A stretch of 64,000 bases of DNA, taken from assembly GCF_048323695.1 (NCBI RefSeq), contig NZ_JBLWFT010000001.1:806001-870000 (forward strand), written 5' to 3'. Of this stretch, positions 51,224 to 60,293 are shown in pieces (the first letter of the stretch is position 1; the number at the start of each line of letters is the position of its first letter). The DNA is from Aquisalimonas sp007126095 (GTDB lineage: Bacteria > Pseudomonadota > Gammaproteobacteria > Nitrococcales > Aquisalimonadaceae). The notes under the pieces were generated by a model. It was not told where the DNA came from, ran no database searches, and worked only from the letters and a program-made list of their open reading frames with translations. Made by a program: the position numbers and the translations under genes.

Positions 51224-52318
51224 ATGGCCGTGACTGAAGATATCCCGCAACGCACGTTTTCTCCACTGCACACGGCACTACTCACCGTGGACCACCAGCG
51301 GCGTTGGCTCGCCGGCATCTACGATGCCCTCGGGCTCGGCCCGCAGTCCGCGCCCCACGAGCGCCTGGAGACGGCATCCAGCGCATCGGTGCGGCGCTAC
51401 GCGGGGGCCGCAGCCGACGGACCGGCGGTTCTGCTGGTGCCGGCACCCATCAAGACGCCCGATATCTGGGATCTCAGCCCGACGGCAAGCGTGGTGCAGC
51501 AGCACCTGGACGCCGGTTTTCGCGTGTACCTGGTGGAATGGCCCGATGCCACGGAGGCAGACGGCCCCCTGGGGCTGCAGGATTACGCCGACCGCATGCT
51601 GAGCGCGTGTGTCGACGCCGTCCGACGCGACACCGGCGAGGACCGGCTCCTCCTCAGCGGCCACTCCCTGGGCGGCACGCTGGCGGCGTTGTTTGCCGCC
51701 GGCCACCCGGACGTGATCCGGGGGCTCGTGGTGCTCGGCGCCCCGCTGCACTTTGCACCGGAGACCGGCGCGCTGGCGCGGGTGGTGGCCTCCTATCCCG
51801 ACACCCCGGTGGACGCTGCGGACGGCAGCGTCATCCCCGGCTCGATGCTGAACCTGATCGGCGTAACCGCATCACCGCAGACATTCGTCTACCAGCGCGC
51901 CACCGACTTGCTCTCCTCCCTGGGGCACCCCGACCGACTGCGCTGCCATCTGCTGGTGGAGCGCTGGACGCTGGGCGAGAGCGCCATGCCCCGGCAGCTG
52001 TTCTCGGATCTGGTCACCATTCTCTACCGGCAGGACGGGTTCATGACCCGCCGCGTGAGCATCGCCGGGCGATCGGTGGCACCCGGGGATATCCACGCAC
52101 CGGTCGGCTGTGTTCTGAACCGCCAGTGCGAAATCGCATCACCGGCGTCGGTCCTTCCGGTGCTCGACGCACTGGGCACGGACGACCGCGCCCTGTTCTG
52201 GTACGAGGACGAACCCGGGGTCTCGCTGCAGCACGTGGGGATGATGGTCGGCGCCAGCGCCCACCGCGACCTGTGGCCGAGAGTACTCACCTGGATGAAG
52301 GATCGATCGCAAACCTGA
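51224..52318 (+). CDS. PhaC-like alpha/beta-hydrolase
   Basis: This 364-residue protein resembles class III poly(3-hydroxyalkanoate) synthase subunits: VLLVPAPIKTPDIWDLSPTA, FRVYLVEWPDATEADGPLGL, LLLSGHSLGGTLAALFAA and QHVGMMVGASAHRDLWPRVL. The lipase-like box of PhaC normally has Cys (GxCxG); here it is Ser (GHSLGG), and the usual catalytic Asp region reads LNRQCEIASP. It may be a hydrolase or depolymerase rather than a synthase. The next gene starts two bases after its stop. Function is inferred from fold only. Confidence 0.75.
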   Translation: MAVTEDIPQRTFSPLHTALLTVDHQRRWLAGIYDALGLGPQSAPHERLETASSASVRRYAGAAADGPAVLLVPAPIKTPDIWDLSPTASVVQQHLDAGFRVYLVEWPDATEADGPLGLQDYADRMLSACVDAVRRDTGEDRLLLSGHSLGGTLAALFAAGHPDVIRGLVVLGAPLHFAPETGALARVVASYPDTPVDAADGSVIPGSMLNLIGVTASPQTFVYQRATDLLSSLGHPDRLRCHLLVERWTLGESAMPRQLFSDLVTILYRQDGFMTRRVSIAGRSVAPGDIHAPVGCVLNRQCEIASPASVLPVLDALGTDDRALFWYEDEPGVSLQHVGMMVGASAHRDLWPRVLTWMKDRSQT

Positions 52319-52319
52319 C

Positions 52320-53693
52320 ATGGCTACCGTCTCATCGTTCGGTGCCGCCGGCGAGGTCACCGGTTCCATGCACCTCGCCGACATCAATGGCCTCCGGGTT
52401 CTGATCGACTGTGGGCTGTTCCAGGGCGAGGGGGAAGCCCGGAACCATGACCCCTTCCCCTTCGACCCGAGGAGTGTCGACGTCCTGATCCTGACCCATG
52501 CCCATCTGGATCACATTGGCCGCGTCCCTCTCCTCTACAAACACGGTTTCTCGGGCACGCTGATCACGACGCCTGCCACCTACGCCATCGCACGCGAGAT
52601 GCTCGCAGACAGTGCCAACGTGCTTCAGGCAGAGGCCCGCGCCCGCCGACAGAAGGAAGGCACCGCTTCCGAGCCGCTCTATGACGCCGACGACGTTGCG
52701 CGCGTGCTGCGCATGCCGAACAGGCTGCTGCCCTACCACGTCGCCGAGCAGCTTATGGCCGGCGTGCGCGTCACGCTGTACCGCGCCGGCCACATCCTCG
52801 GCAGCGCCATGGTCGAGCTGACGTTCCAGGAATCGGCACAGACGAAACGCCTGGTGTTCTCCGGCGACATCGGCCGCCCGCAACGGACGCTGATCCCCGG
52901 CACGGAGGCGCTTCGGGACGCAGACACGGTGTTCGTGGAAGCCACCTACGGCGACAGGGAAAACCCGCCACTGGAGCAGGCCGTCGCAGACCTGGAATCG
53001 GCACTCCGAGAGACCACCGACCGCGGCGGCATCGCCCTGACCCCGGCCTTCGCGCTCAGCCGGACCCAGGAGTTGATCTACCTGCTCTCGCTGATGGAGG
53101 CGCGCGGCACACTGGAGGTGCCAGTATACGTGGACACCCCCCTGGGCATCCGGCTGACGGCGCTGTACCCGCGGTTCGACAACGAGCTGAAACCCGAGGT
53201 GAACACGCACTTCGCGACGCGAGAGGCGCCGTTCCGGTTCCCGGGGCTGCAACTATTGCAGACCCCCGACGAATCCATGGCGCTGAACAGGCTGGACGAA
53301 CCCGCCATCATCATCGCGGGGGCGGGCATGTGTGAAGGTGGACGGATCGGCCACCATTTCCGCTTCCACGCCGGCAACCCCGACAACAGCGTGGTGTTTG
53401 TCGGCTACCAAGTCCCTGGCACCAAGGGACGCCGCATCGTCGACGGCGAGCCGGTGGTTCCGTTCCACGGCGCCGACGTCCACTTCCGGGCACGGATCAT
53501 CGCCATTAACGGCCTCTCAGCCCACGGTGACGCAGCAGAAATCACCCGATGGATCGGCGGATTCGACCGGCTTGGACAGATCCACCTGATTCACGGCGAA
53601 CCGGACGCCCTCGCCGCCATGAGACGCCGCCTGCGAGAAGAGCTGGGACACCGCGCGCACATTGTGGTGCCGAAGGAACACATTCACGTGTGA
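52320..53693 (+). CDS. Metallo-beta-lactamase/beta-CASP ribonuclease-like protein
   Basis: This 457-residue enzyme has the MBL metal site (LTHAHLDHIGRVP) and a beta-CASP insert (GDRENP, ALTPAFALSRTQELIYLL, IIAGAGMCEGGRIGHH), and ends with INGLSAHGDAAEI and LIHGEPDAL. This is the CPSF/RNase-J-like group with the RNA-specificity C-terminus. Members cut RNA endo- or exonucleolytically with two zincs. It is all but fused to the PhaC-like gene (one base between stop and start), so the two are co-translated. Proteobacterial family members have no settled target. Confidence 0.9.
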   Translation: MATVSSFGAAGEVTGSMHLADINGLRVLIDCGLFQGEGEARNHDPFPFDPRSVDVLILTHAHLDHIGRVPLLYKHGFSGTLITTPATYAIAREMLADSANVLQAEARARRQKEGTASEPLYDADDVARVLRMPNRLLPYHVAEQLMAGVRVTLYRAGHILGSAMVELTFQESAQTKRLVFSGDIGRPQRTLIPGTEALRDADTVFVEATYGDRENPPLEQAVADLESALRETTDRGGIALTPAFALSRTQELIYLLSLMEARGTLEVPVYVDTPLGIRLTALYPRFDNELKPEVNTHFATREAPFRFPGLQLLQTPDESMALNRLDEPAIIIAGAGMCEGGRIGHHFRFHAGNPDNSVVFVGYQVPGTKGRRIVDGEPVVPFHGADVHFRARIIAINGLSAHGDAAEITRWIGGFDRLGQIHLIHGEPDALAAMRRRLREELGHRAHIVVPKEHIHV

Positions 53694-53729
53694 CGGCGCA
53701 CGGCCTTTGCGCGCCGTGCGGCATTCGGT

Positions 53730-54305
53730 ATGGTTGCCCCGACACATGGGCTTGATCAACCAGCAAACACACCGGGGGCGGTCATTCAACGGGCAGGACT
53801 GAACGGCTGGCTCCGTTCCCAGAAGCGCGGTTCCGGCCTCGCATTGCGCCTGGCCTTCTACGCTCTGATCTGGTTGCTGCTGACGCGGGGTGACCCCGGG
53901 TCCTGGCTCTGGGGCTTGCCGGCCATTGCCGTGGCGGCGCTGTTCAACCCCTTCGAACCGAGTCATCGGTGGCGCCTCAGCCCCGCAGGATTGCTGCGGT
54001 TCTCGTGGCTGTTTCTGCAGCTGTCGGTCCAGGGCGCACTGGACACGGCCTGGCGCACGCTGAATCCGCGCCAACGGCTCACTCCGGCACTGGTTGATTA
54101 CGTCTGGCGCCTGCCGCCGAACGGCGGCCGCATCTTCCTCGCGAACATCATCAATCTCATGCCGGGCACGTTGTGCGTGCGCATTACGGACGACGCCATG
54201 ACCATGCACACCATTGGTGACTCCCGCTTGGCCGTCGCCAACGTCAGCCGGCTGGAGAGCGTCATCGCGGGGATGCTGCAGCAACAGGTGGATGCCGATG
54301 AATGA
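53730..54305 (+). CDS. mrpE: Mrp/Mbh antiporter subunit E
   Basis: This subunit of about 190 residues has the MrpE pattern: a hydrophobic N-terminal pair (LAFYALIWLLLTRGDP), LRFSWLFLQLSVQGALDTAW and the conserved FLANIINLMPGTLCVRITDD. It is small, membrane-bound and not itself a proton path. The ATG at 53730 lacks a ribosome site; the true start may be internal because the first 30 residues are polar and atypical. It overlaps the next gene by eight bases. First gene of the antiporter operon. Confidence 0.85.
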   Translation: MVAPTHGLDQPANTPGAVIQRAGLNGWLRSQKRGSGLALRLAFYALIWLLLTRGDPGSWLWGLPAIAVAALFNPFEPSHRWRLSPAGLLRFSWLFLQLSVQGALDTAWRTLNPRQRLTPALVDYVWRLPPNGGRIFLANIINLMPGTLCVRITDDAMTMHTIGDSRLAVANVSRLESVIAGMLQQQVDADE

Positions 54306-54597
54306 GCTGTTCCTGATCCTGGCCGTAGTGCTCCTGCTGAACACCACGGTCGGCCTTGTCCGCATTCTCAGCGGGCCACATCCCGCCGACCGCATGCTGG
54401 CCGCGGAGATGTTCTCCACCTCCGCGGTGGTGATCATGCTGCTGCTGGCCTTTGCCACCGACCGGCCACCACTGGTCGACGTGGCGCTGGTCTTCGCCCT
54501 GCTCTCGGCACTGGCGGTGGTGACCTTCGTCAGCCGGGCCTGGTCGGCACTGAAGCCCACCACCGACACGGACGACCACGACGGGGGGAACCGATGA
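54298..54597 (+). CDS. mrpF: Mrp/Mbh antiporter subunit F
   Basis: This 99-residue three-helix membrane protein matches MrpF: LVRILSGPHPADRMLAAEMF and DVALVFALLSALAVVTFVSR. Start MNELFLILAV overlaps the end of mrpE. It packs against subunits E and G in the antiporter complex. A short charged tail (TDTDDHDGGNR) is typical for halophile proteins. The stop overlaps the mrpG start (ATGA). Confidence 0.92.
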   Translation: MNELFLILAVVLLLNTTVGLVRILSGPHPADRMLAAEMFSTSAVVIMLLLAFATDRPPLVDVALVFALLSALAVVTFVSRAWSALKPTTDTDDHDGGNR

Positions 54598-54893
54598 CCG
54601 TGGTTGGCGTAATCGGGGCGGCGCTGGTCGTCGCCGGGGTGCCCTTTTTTCTGTTCGGCACGCTCGGCCTGCTGCGTCTACCGGACACCTACAGCCGCCT
54701 GCACGCACTGGCCAAGGGCGACAACGTCGGCCTCGGGCTGGTCTGTCTCGGCCTCGGGCTGCAGTCCGGCAGCGTGCTGGTCACGCTGAAGCTGCTGATG
54801 ATCTGGGTTCTCATGCTGATCGCATCAGCCACGGGGGCCGGGCTCATCGCGCGCACGGCACTCGCTCGCGGCGTCAAACCCCACGGCCTGTAA
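54594..54893 (+). CDS. mrpG: Mrp/Mbh antiporter subunit G
   Basis: This 99-residue subunit matches MrpG/MnhG: GVPFFLFGTLGLLRLPDTYS, RLHALAKGDNVGLGLVCLGL and KLLMIWVLMLIASATGAGL. It has three membrane helices. The ATG overlaps mrpF by four bases and its TAA overlaps the next start (TAATG), so translation is continuous through the operon. Confidence 0.94.
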   Translation: MTVVGVIGAALVVAGVPFFLFGTLGLLRLPDTYSRLHALAKGDNVGLGLVCLGLGLQSGSVLVTLKLLMIWVLMLIASATGAGLIARTALARGVKPHGL

Positions 54894-55831
54894 TGGACTG
54901 GCTGGCGCACACCTTCGACGGGCTCCTGGGGCTGGCGCTGCTCTGGCTGGCGTGGCAGGCCATGCATGCGCCGGGCCTGTTCCGTTCCGTCGTGAGTTAC
55001 ATGGTGTTCGGGCTGGTCATGGCGCTGATCTGGGTGCGCCTGGAGGCTCCGGACATCGCCCTCGCAGAAGCGGCCATCGGCGCTGGCGCCACGGGTGCGC
55101 TGCTGCTGTCAGCGCTGGCGCGCCTGAAGGATGGTTCCGATGCAGGGCGGCTGCACTGGCGCCATCCCGCCGAGCTCGTGTTCTGGCTGCCGTTTGCTGC
55201 TGTCACGGCACTGGTGCTCGGCCTGACGGCCTGGCAGCTCCCGGCTCCGGGCCTGGGAGTGGACGTGGCACGGACACTGGGGCAGTCCGGTGTCGACAAC
55301 CCGGTGACCGCGGTACTCCTGAACTTCCGCTCGTTCGACACGTTGCTGGAGATCGGCGTGCTGCTGGTCGGTGTGGTGGCAATCTGGTCTCTTGGCCCGG
55401 CACCCAGCCCCATCGTCCCGAAGATGCCGTCACCGGCCCTCCCGGCCCTGGGGCGTGCACTGTTTCCGGTATTCGTGCTCGCCGCCACCTATCTGCTCTG
55501 GCGGGGCAGCCACGCCCCCGGCGGTGCGTTCCAGGCCGGGGCCGTCATGGGCGCGGGGGGCATACTCATGGTGCTCGCCGGCGCACGACCCTGGCTGACC
55601 GGCGAAGAACAGGGACCCTGGCGCTGGCTGCTCTCACTTGGCCTGGTCGCCATGCTGGCGGTGGCCGTCGCCATGGCCGCCCTGGCTGGCACCTTTTTCG
55701 CCTATCCGCCCGCACTGGCCGCCCCCTTGATCCTCGCTCTCGAGATCAGTGCAGCGCTGTCCATCGCGCTGCTCATGTTTGCGGTCTACCTCTGTGGTCG
55801 CCCGCCGGATCACTGGGAGGCCGAGGACTGA
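54893..55831 (+). CDS. Fused MbhD/MbhE/MrpB antiporter subunit
   Basis: This 312-residue protein joins three modules normally separate or attached to MrpA. The DUF4040 domain comes first (EAPDIALAEAAIGAGATGALL, about residues 40-80). The MbhE-like linker follows (NPVTAVLLNFRSFDTLLEI with VVAIWSLG, about 135-170), then MrpB (LFPVFVLAATYLLWRGSHAP, GGAFQAGAVMGAGGILMVLA). The DUF4040 part is the C-terminus of MrpA in Bacillus-type complexes, here freed from it and attached to MrpB. It stabilises the complex and helps form the cation path. Order and fusion agree with MbhD-E-F of archaeal hydrogenase antiporter modules. Confidence 0.88.
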   Translation: MDWLAHTFDGLLGLALLWLAWQAMHAPGLFRSVVSYMVFGLVMALIWVRLEAPDIALAEAAIGAGATGALLLSALARLKDGSDAGRLHWRHPAELVFWLPFAAVTALVLGLTAWQLPAPGLGVDVARTLGQSGVDNPVTAVLLNFRSFDTLLEIGVLLVGVVAIWSLGPAPSPIVPKMPSPALPALGRALFPVFVLAATYLLWRGSHAPGGAFQAGAVMGAGGILMVLAGARPWLTGEEQGPWRWLLSLGLVAMLAVAVAMAALAGTFFAYPPALAAPLILALEISAALSIALLMFAVYLCGRPPDHWEAED

Positions 55832-55833
55832 CC

Positions 55834-56127
55834 ATGTTCTATGCGATCCTCGCCTGCGCACTGTTCGTCCTTGGGCTCCACGGCCTGTTTGCATCCACGC
55901 ACATGCTGCGCAAACTGCTGTCGCTGAACGTCCTGACCTCCGCGGTGTTTCTGCTGCTGGTGACCGTCGCGGACCTCACAGATCCGGTGGACCCGGTTCC
56001 TCACGCCATTGTGCTGACCGGCCTCGTGGTTACCGTGAGCACCACGGCAGTGGCCCTGGCCCTGTTGATTCGCCTCTCGCCCGGCGGCTCGGACACCGCC
56101 CGCGGCCGCCCGGAGGGTGATCAATGA
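55834..56127 (+). CDS. mrpC: Mrp/Mbh antiporter subunit C (NuoK-like)
   Basis: This 97-residue three-helix protein is NuoK-like: FVLGLHGLFASTHMLRKLLS, LNVLTSAVFLLLVTVADLTD and HAIVLTGLVVTVSTTAVALA. The buried acidic residue seen in NuoK TM2 is not obvious here. The overlap with the next start (ATGA) couples it to the large subunit. The ATG at 55834 lies two bases after the preceding stop. Confidence 0.92.
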   Translation: MFYAILACALFVLGLHGLFASTHMLRKLLSLNVLTSAVFLLLVTVADLTDPVDPVPHAIVLTGLVVTVSTTAVALALLIRLSPGGSDTARGRPEGDQ

Positions 56128-59100
56128 CCACCGTCGAGTGGGCCATGGTGGTACTCGCCTGTCTGCCCCTGGCCGCGGCCGTTGGCGCGTTCATTGCGCC
56201 GCGCTTCGGCGCGGCACTGGGCGTGGGCAGCGGTTGCATCACGCTGCTCGCGGCGCTGGTGCTCGCCGTCAGCGTGATGGTGGACGGCACCGTGCAGCAC
56301 GAGCTCGCCGGATGGGGAGCGCCGCTTGGGATCGTGTGGGTCGTCGACGGGCTGGCCGCGCTGATGCTGCTACTGTCCACGGGTATCGGCACCATCGCCG
56401 CGGTCTTCCGTCGCGTGGAAGACGAACGGGCACCTTTGTTCTGGCCGTTATGGCTGTTCCTGCTGGCGGGGATCAATGCACTGTTCCTGTCAGCCGACCT
56501 GTTCAACCTGTTCGTGGCGCTGGAATTCCTGACGCTCGCCGCCGTCGGGCTGATCGCCCTTGCCGGAGAGGATGCGCTGGGGGCAGCGTGGCGTTATCTG
56601 CTCGCCATGGTGCTGGGCTCATCGATCTACTTGATGGGTGTCGCCCTGTTCTATGGGCAATACGGCGTGCTCGATCTGGAACTCCTGGGCGCGCAGATCG
56701 CCGTGGAGCCGGCGACGGCCGTCGCAGTCGCCTTCGTCACCGTAGGACTGCTACTCAAGAGCGCCGTGTTCCCGCTTCACTTCTGGTTGCCGAAAGCGCA
56801 CGGCCGCGCGCCCACGGTGGTCAGCGCCGCCCTGTCGGCCGTGGTCGTTGCGGCGTCCTACTACCTGCTGATTCGTCTGTGGTTCGGGCCGTTGTCCGAT
56901 TTTCTTGAAACCGGTGCGGCCTCGCTGTTGGGTATTCTTGGTGCCGGCGCGGTCATCTGGGGTGGTACGCAGGCGCTTCTGCAGCGTCGCCTCAAGATGC
57001 TCATTGCCTACTCCACGGTGTCGCAGGTGGGATTCGGCATGCTGGTCTTCCCGCTGGCGGCAACGGCCTCCGGCGACCTTGCGTGGAACGGTGCCGTGCT
57101 GCTCATGGTCGCGCACAGTCTTGCCAAGGCGGCGCTTTTTCTTGGTGCGGGCTGCGTGATCAAGGCGCGCGGCAGCGATGCCATGGCAGGGCTCGGCACG
57201 CCCCAGTCGGGGCTGCGGATCGCATGGATTGCCATGGCCGTGGCATCTGCCTCACTGATCGGCCTGCCCCCAACGGGTGGGTTCACCGGTAAACTCTGGT
57301 TGCTGCAGGCCGCCATCGTCGAACAGGCCTGGGTCTGGATCGCGGTGATCCTGGCAGGCACCCTGCTCACGGCCACCTACCTGTTCCGCATGATCGACGT
57401 GGCGGTTCGCCCCCGTAGCGCTGTCGAGCGTGAGGCCGCGAAGCCTCCGCTGGCGCTGGCCTGCACGGCGCTATTGCTCGCTCTGGGCGCGGTGGCTGCC
57501 GGTATTGCGTGGCCGCTCGCGCTCACGTCTCCGGACACAGTGATGGCCAGTGTCACCGGCGACACTGCGGCCATGACGCTCTTCGTGGCCGGCCTCACCG
57601 CCCCCTTGCTTTGCATGCTGGCAACACTGCACCGTCGCGCCCTGGCATGGGCGCTGCCCCTGGCCCCGGTGCCTGCCCTGCTGAGCGCTTTGCTCACCCC
57701 CGACGCCGTTCAGATCGCAAGCGTCGGCATGGACGCCGTCACCCGGCTGTTCCTGGTCGCGGCATCCTTGCTCTGGGGCGTCGCGGGCTGGTTCGCTGTG
57801 TACACGGGTGACAGGCCGGGCCGTCACCCGGTGTTCGCATTGGCATGGCTGGGCGCGCTTGCCGGCAACCTGACGCTGATCCACGCGCAGGATCTGCTGA
57901 CGTTCTACGTGGGCATGGCGGCCATGACGTTCGCCTCCTACGGGCTGATCGTCCACTCCCGACAGCAGCAGGCCCGCGCCGCGGGGCGGGTCTATCTGGC
58001 GATGATGATGCTGGGTGAGGTGGCCATGATGATGGCCGTCGCGATCCTCATGGCGCACACGCCCGGAGGTGTTCTCCCCGACTTCTCGGCACCGATGACG
58101 GTCATTCCGCTGGCAGCGGGGCTGCTGGCCTTCGGCTTCGCCATGAAGCTCGGCGTATTCGGGTTGCACGCGTGGCTGCCTCTGGCTCACCCGGTGGCAC
58201 CCGTTGCGGCGAGCGCAGTGCTCAGCGGGGTCATGATCAAGGCGGGAGCGCTTGGTTGGTGGCGCATCAGCGAGCCCGTGGCCGGTCAGCTGCCGGAACC
58301 CGGGCTGATGCTTGTTCTGCTGGGCCTGGTCACGGCCCTGTACGGTGCAGCGCGAGGAACGGCGGCGCGGCGCGCGAAAACGGTGCTGGCCTGGTCGAGT
58401 GTCAGTCAGATGGGCCTGTTGGTGATCATGGCCGGCATCGCGCTGACGCATGCAGAGGCGGCGCCAACCGCCTACACGGCGATGGCGATCCTCGTCATGC
58501 ACCACGGGCTCAACAAGGGCGCACTGTTCCTGGGCACAGGCATTCTCGACGCCGCCGGCGGACAGGCGCGACGACTGGTGTGGGGCGGGTTGTGGCTACC
58601 CGCTCTGGCACTCGCCGGGGCACCGCTGACCAGCGGCGCACTCAGCAAGGCAGCACTGGATGCAGCAACGGAACTCAGCGCGCTGACGCACTGGTTGTCT
58701 CCATCGCTCTACGTCGCCGCCATCGCCACGACCCTGCTGATGCTTCGGTTTCTCTGGTGTACACGGATCACGGAGCCTGCGCACGGCAAAGACCAACCAT
58801 GGGCGCCGGTGCTGCTGTGGCTGACACTGGTTCTCGCCGCCACGCTACTGCCGTGGTCGTGGTTCCGTGGTGAGGACGTTTCCCATGACGCCTGGACCGT
58901 GCCGGGCCTCATCGGTGCGACGTGGCCAATACTGCTCGGCCTCGGCATCGCCGCCCTGGTGCTGAAGGGGCACCGACCGCGGCAGCCCCGCCCCCCGCTC
59001 CCGGACCTGATGGCGCGTCTGAGCCCGTCCAGCTGGACAACCCCTGCCGTGCTTGGCCTCTCCAGTCTCGAGCGCGAAATGCAGCAGTGGTCGGTCGTCG

Positions 59101-59162
59101 GGCGCCTGATCTTCATGATCACTGCACTGTTCCTGGCCGTAATGCTGATGCCGCTTCTCTAG
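56124..59162 (+). CDS. Fused double antiporter-type subunit (MrpD plus second NuoL/M/N-like module)
   Basis: This 1012-residue membrane protein contains two NuoL/M/N-type proton-channel modules in one chain. The first (about 1-430) is MrpD-like, with the TM5 Glu134 (FVALEFLTL), the TM7 Lys212 and HFWLPKAHGRAPTVVSAAL, but Ala at the usual TM8 Lys (VVVAASYY). The second (about 485-960) keeps TM7 Lys675 and TM8 Lys706 (GVMIKAGAL) but has Ala599 where TM5 Glu belongs (YVGMAAMTF). The two halves therefore look complementary. Normal Mrp operons place a separate MrpA for the second channel; none is here. Last gene of the operon. Confidence 0.9.
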   Translation: MTTVEWAMVVLACLPLAAAVGAFIAPRFGAALGVGSGCITLLAALVLAVSVMVDGTVQHELAGWGAPLGIVWVVDGLAALMLLLSTGIGTIAAVFRRVEDERAPLFWPLWLFLLAGINALFLSADLFNLFVALEFLTLAAVGLIALAGEDALGAAWRYLLAMVLGSSIYLMGVALFYGQYGVLDLELLGAQIAVEPATAVAVAFVTVGLLLKSAVFPLHFWLPKAHGRAPTVVSAALSAVVVAASYYLLIRLWFGPLSDFLETGAASLLGILGAGAVIWGGTQALLQRRLKMLIAYSTVSQVGFGMLVFPLAATASGDLAWNGAVLLMVAHSLAKAALFLGAGCVIKARGSDAMAGLGTPQSGLRIAWIAMAVASASLIGLPPTGGFTGKLWLLQAAIVEQAWVWIAVILAGTLLTATYLFRMIDVAVRPRSAVEREAAKPPLALACTALLLALGAVAAGIAWPLALTSPDTVMASVTGDTAAMTLFVAGLTAPLLCMLATLHRRALAWALPLAPVPALLSALLTPDAVQIASVGMDAVTRLFLVAASLLWGVAGWFAVYTGDRPGRHPVFALAWLGALAGNLTLIHAQDLLTFYVGMAAMTFASYGLIVHSRQQQARAAGRVYLAMMMLGEVAMMMAVAILMAHTPGGVLPDFSAPMTVIPLAAGLLAFGFAMKLGVFGLHAWLPLAHPVAPVAASAVLSGVMIKAGALGWWRISEPVAGQLPEPGLMLVLLGLVTALYGAARGTAARRAKTVLAWSSVSQMGLLVIMAGIALTHAEAAPTAYTAMAILVMHHGLNKGALFLGTGILDAAGGQARRLVWGGLWLPALALAGAPLTSGALSKAALDAATELSALTHWLSPSLYVAAIATTLLMLRFLWCTRITEPAHGKDQPWAPVLLWLTLVLAATLLPWSWFRGEDVSHDAWTVPGLIGATWPILLGLGIAALVLKGHRPRQPRPPLPDLMARLSPSSWTTPAVLGLSSLEREMQQWSVVGRLIFMITALFLAVMLMPLL

Positions 59163-59209
59163 CCACGGCCGGGCACGGCAAGAGCGAGACCGTACCCGGC
59201 CGCTTCACT

Positions 59210-59764
59210 TCACATGCCGTTGCGCTCAATGCCGCACTCCTCGTCCAGAGCGACACCCTCGTCATGGTCCACATGGATGGTCAGCGGGCCCTCGGCGGGG
59301 GCGCCGATCAGCACGGCCATGACCACGGTCTCTTCATCGTCGCTGGGGTTGTACGAGGTGTGGACGGTATCCCCCGGATCCACCACCACGTCACCGGGCC
59401 CGTACGCACGGGGTTCACAGTCCTCCGCGAACACGAACACGAACTCACCCTCCGTGATGTTCACCAGCACCGTTCCGGGATGGGTGTGCCAGGGGAACAC
59501 GGCTCCCGGCTGGATGGTGAAGCGGACCACTGTCACGTGGGACGCATCGCCATGGGTGACACGCTGCTCCGGCAGGCCGTCCAGCTGCTGGGTGATCTCG
59601 ATGGAGACGTCACTGCGGAACGCGTTTCGCTCCATGAGCGGTTCCGCGGCGATGGGCTCCGGTTCAGCCTGTGCGATGCCGGCGGTCAGCAGCGCGGTCA
59701 ACCCCAGCGCTGTGGCGACGGCCCACGGCCGTCGGGCGTTCTTCTTCGGTTCAAGGTAACGCAT
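59210..59764 (-). CDS. Exported cupin-domain protein
   Basis: This 184-residue protein has a signal peptide (ALGLTALLTAGIAQA) and one cupin domain with both motifs: FPWHTHPGTVLVNITEGEFV (metal-binding HxH and Glu) and GDVVVDPGDTVHTSYN (second His). Such small exported cupins bind a metal and may be dioxygenase-like or stress sensors. The basic region KKNARRPW before the signal core is normal for Sec export. Nothing nearby identifies its substrate. Confidence 0.85.
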   Translation of the reverse strand: MRYLEPKKNARRPWAVATALGLTALLTAGIAQAEPEPIAAEPLMERNAFRSDVSIEITQQLDGLPEQRVTHGDASHVTVVRFTIQPGAVFPWHTHPGTVLVNITEGEFVFVFAEDCEPRAYGPGDVVVDPGDTVHTSYNPSDDEETVVMAVLIGAPAEGPLTIHVDHDEGVALDEECGIERNGM

Positions 59765-59790
59765 CTCCGTTCCTCCTCTGTCAGGTGGCG

Positions 59791-60138
59791 TCAGCGGCGC
59801 ACGCCGTGGACCGGGCCGTAGCCCTGGGCAAAGGTGTGCCAGGCGGCCGCGCCGCTGGGCTCGCGGTAATAGGACGTGCCCTCTTCAACACGCACGTCGA
59901 AGGCGTCGCCGAGCAACGCCTGCAGCCGCTCCCGGCGTGCCGCCCAGCCGGTCCCCGAGGCCACGTCGAGGATGCGCATGTCCGCTGCGGGACGGAGGCG
60001 GTTGATGGTGTGTTCGATGGCATCGAGGATGCCGCGGCTGATCTCGTCATATGCCGCGCCGCCACTGGACCAGACCGCCGACGGGCCGGCGTTGTGGGGG
60101 CGGATCGCGCCAGTCTCGGGATGTGCTGCTATGTTCAT
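59791..60138 (-). pseudogene. Internally deleted SAM methyltransferase
   Basis: The first 67 residues are the N-terminus of a UbiE-like methyltransferase, ending just after motif I (ILDVASGTGWAAR). The next codons, RERLQALLGDAFDVRVEEGT, then YYREPSGAAAWHTFAQGYGP, match the C-terminal third of such enzymes; the intact gene at 21982-22785 has LLGDDFDLWFEPG and WSWYARGFGP at the same place. About 110 residues with motifs II and III, and the far C-terminus, are lost by an in-frame deletion. The remnant cannot bind SAM properly. It is divergent from the HxlR regulator. Confidence 0.75.
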
Positions 60139-60293
60139 GGCATACCTCCTTGATCGATGCTCCGGACGCTTGGGCGCGCCACAGAGCCAGCATCAGGAAA
60201 CCGCCCGCGCCCCGCCAGTTCAGAAACTGAACCGGACGGCGATGCCGGCGCGCATGCAGACTGAACATGCACTGCTAAAGAGGAGGGATGACC

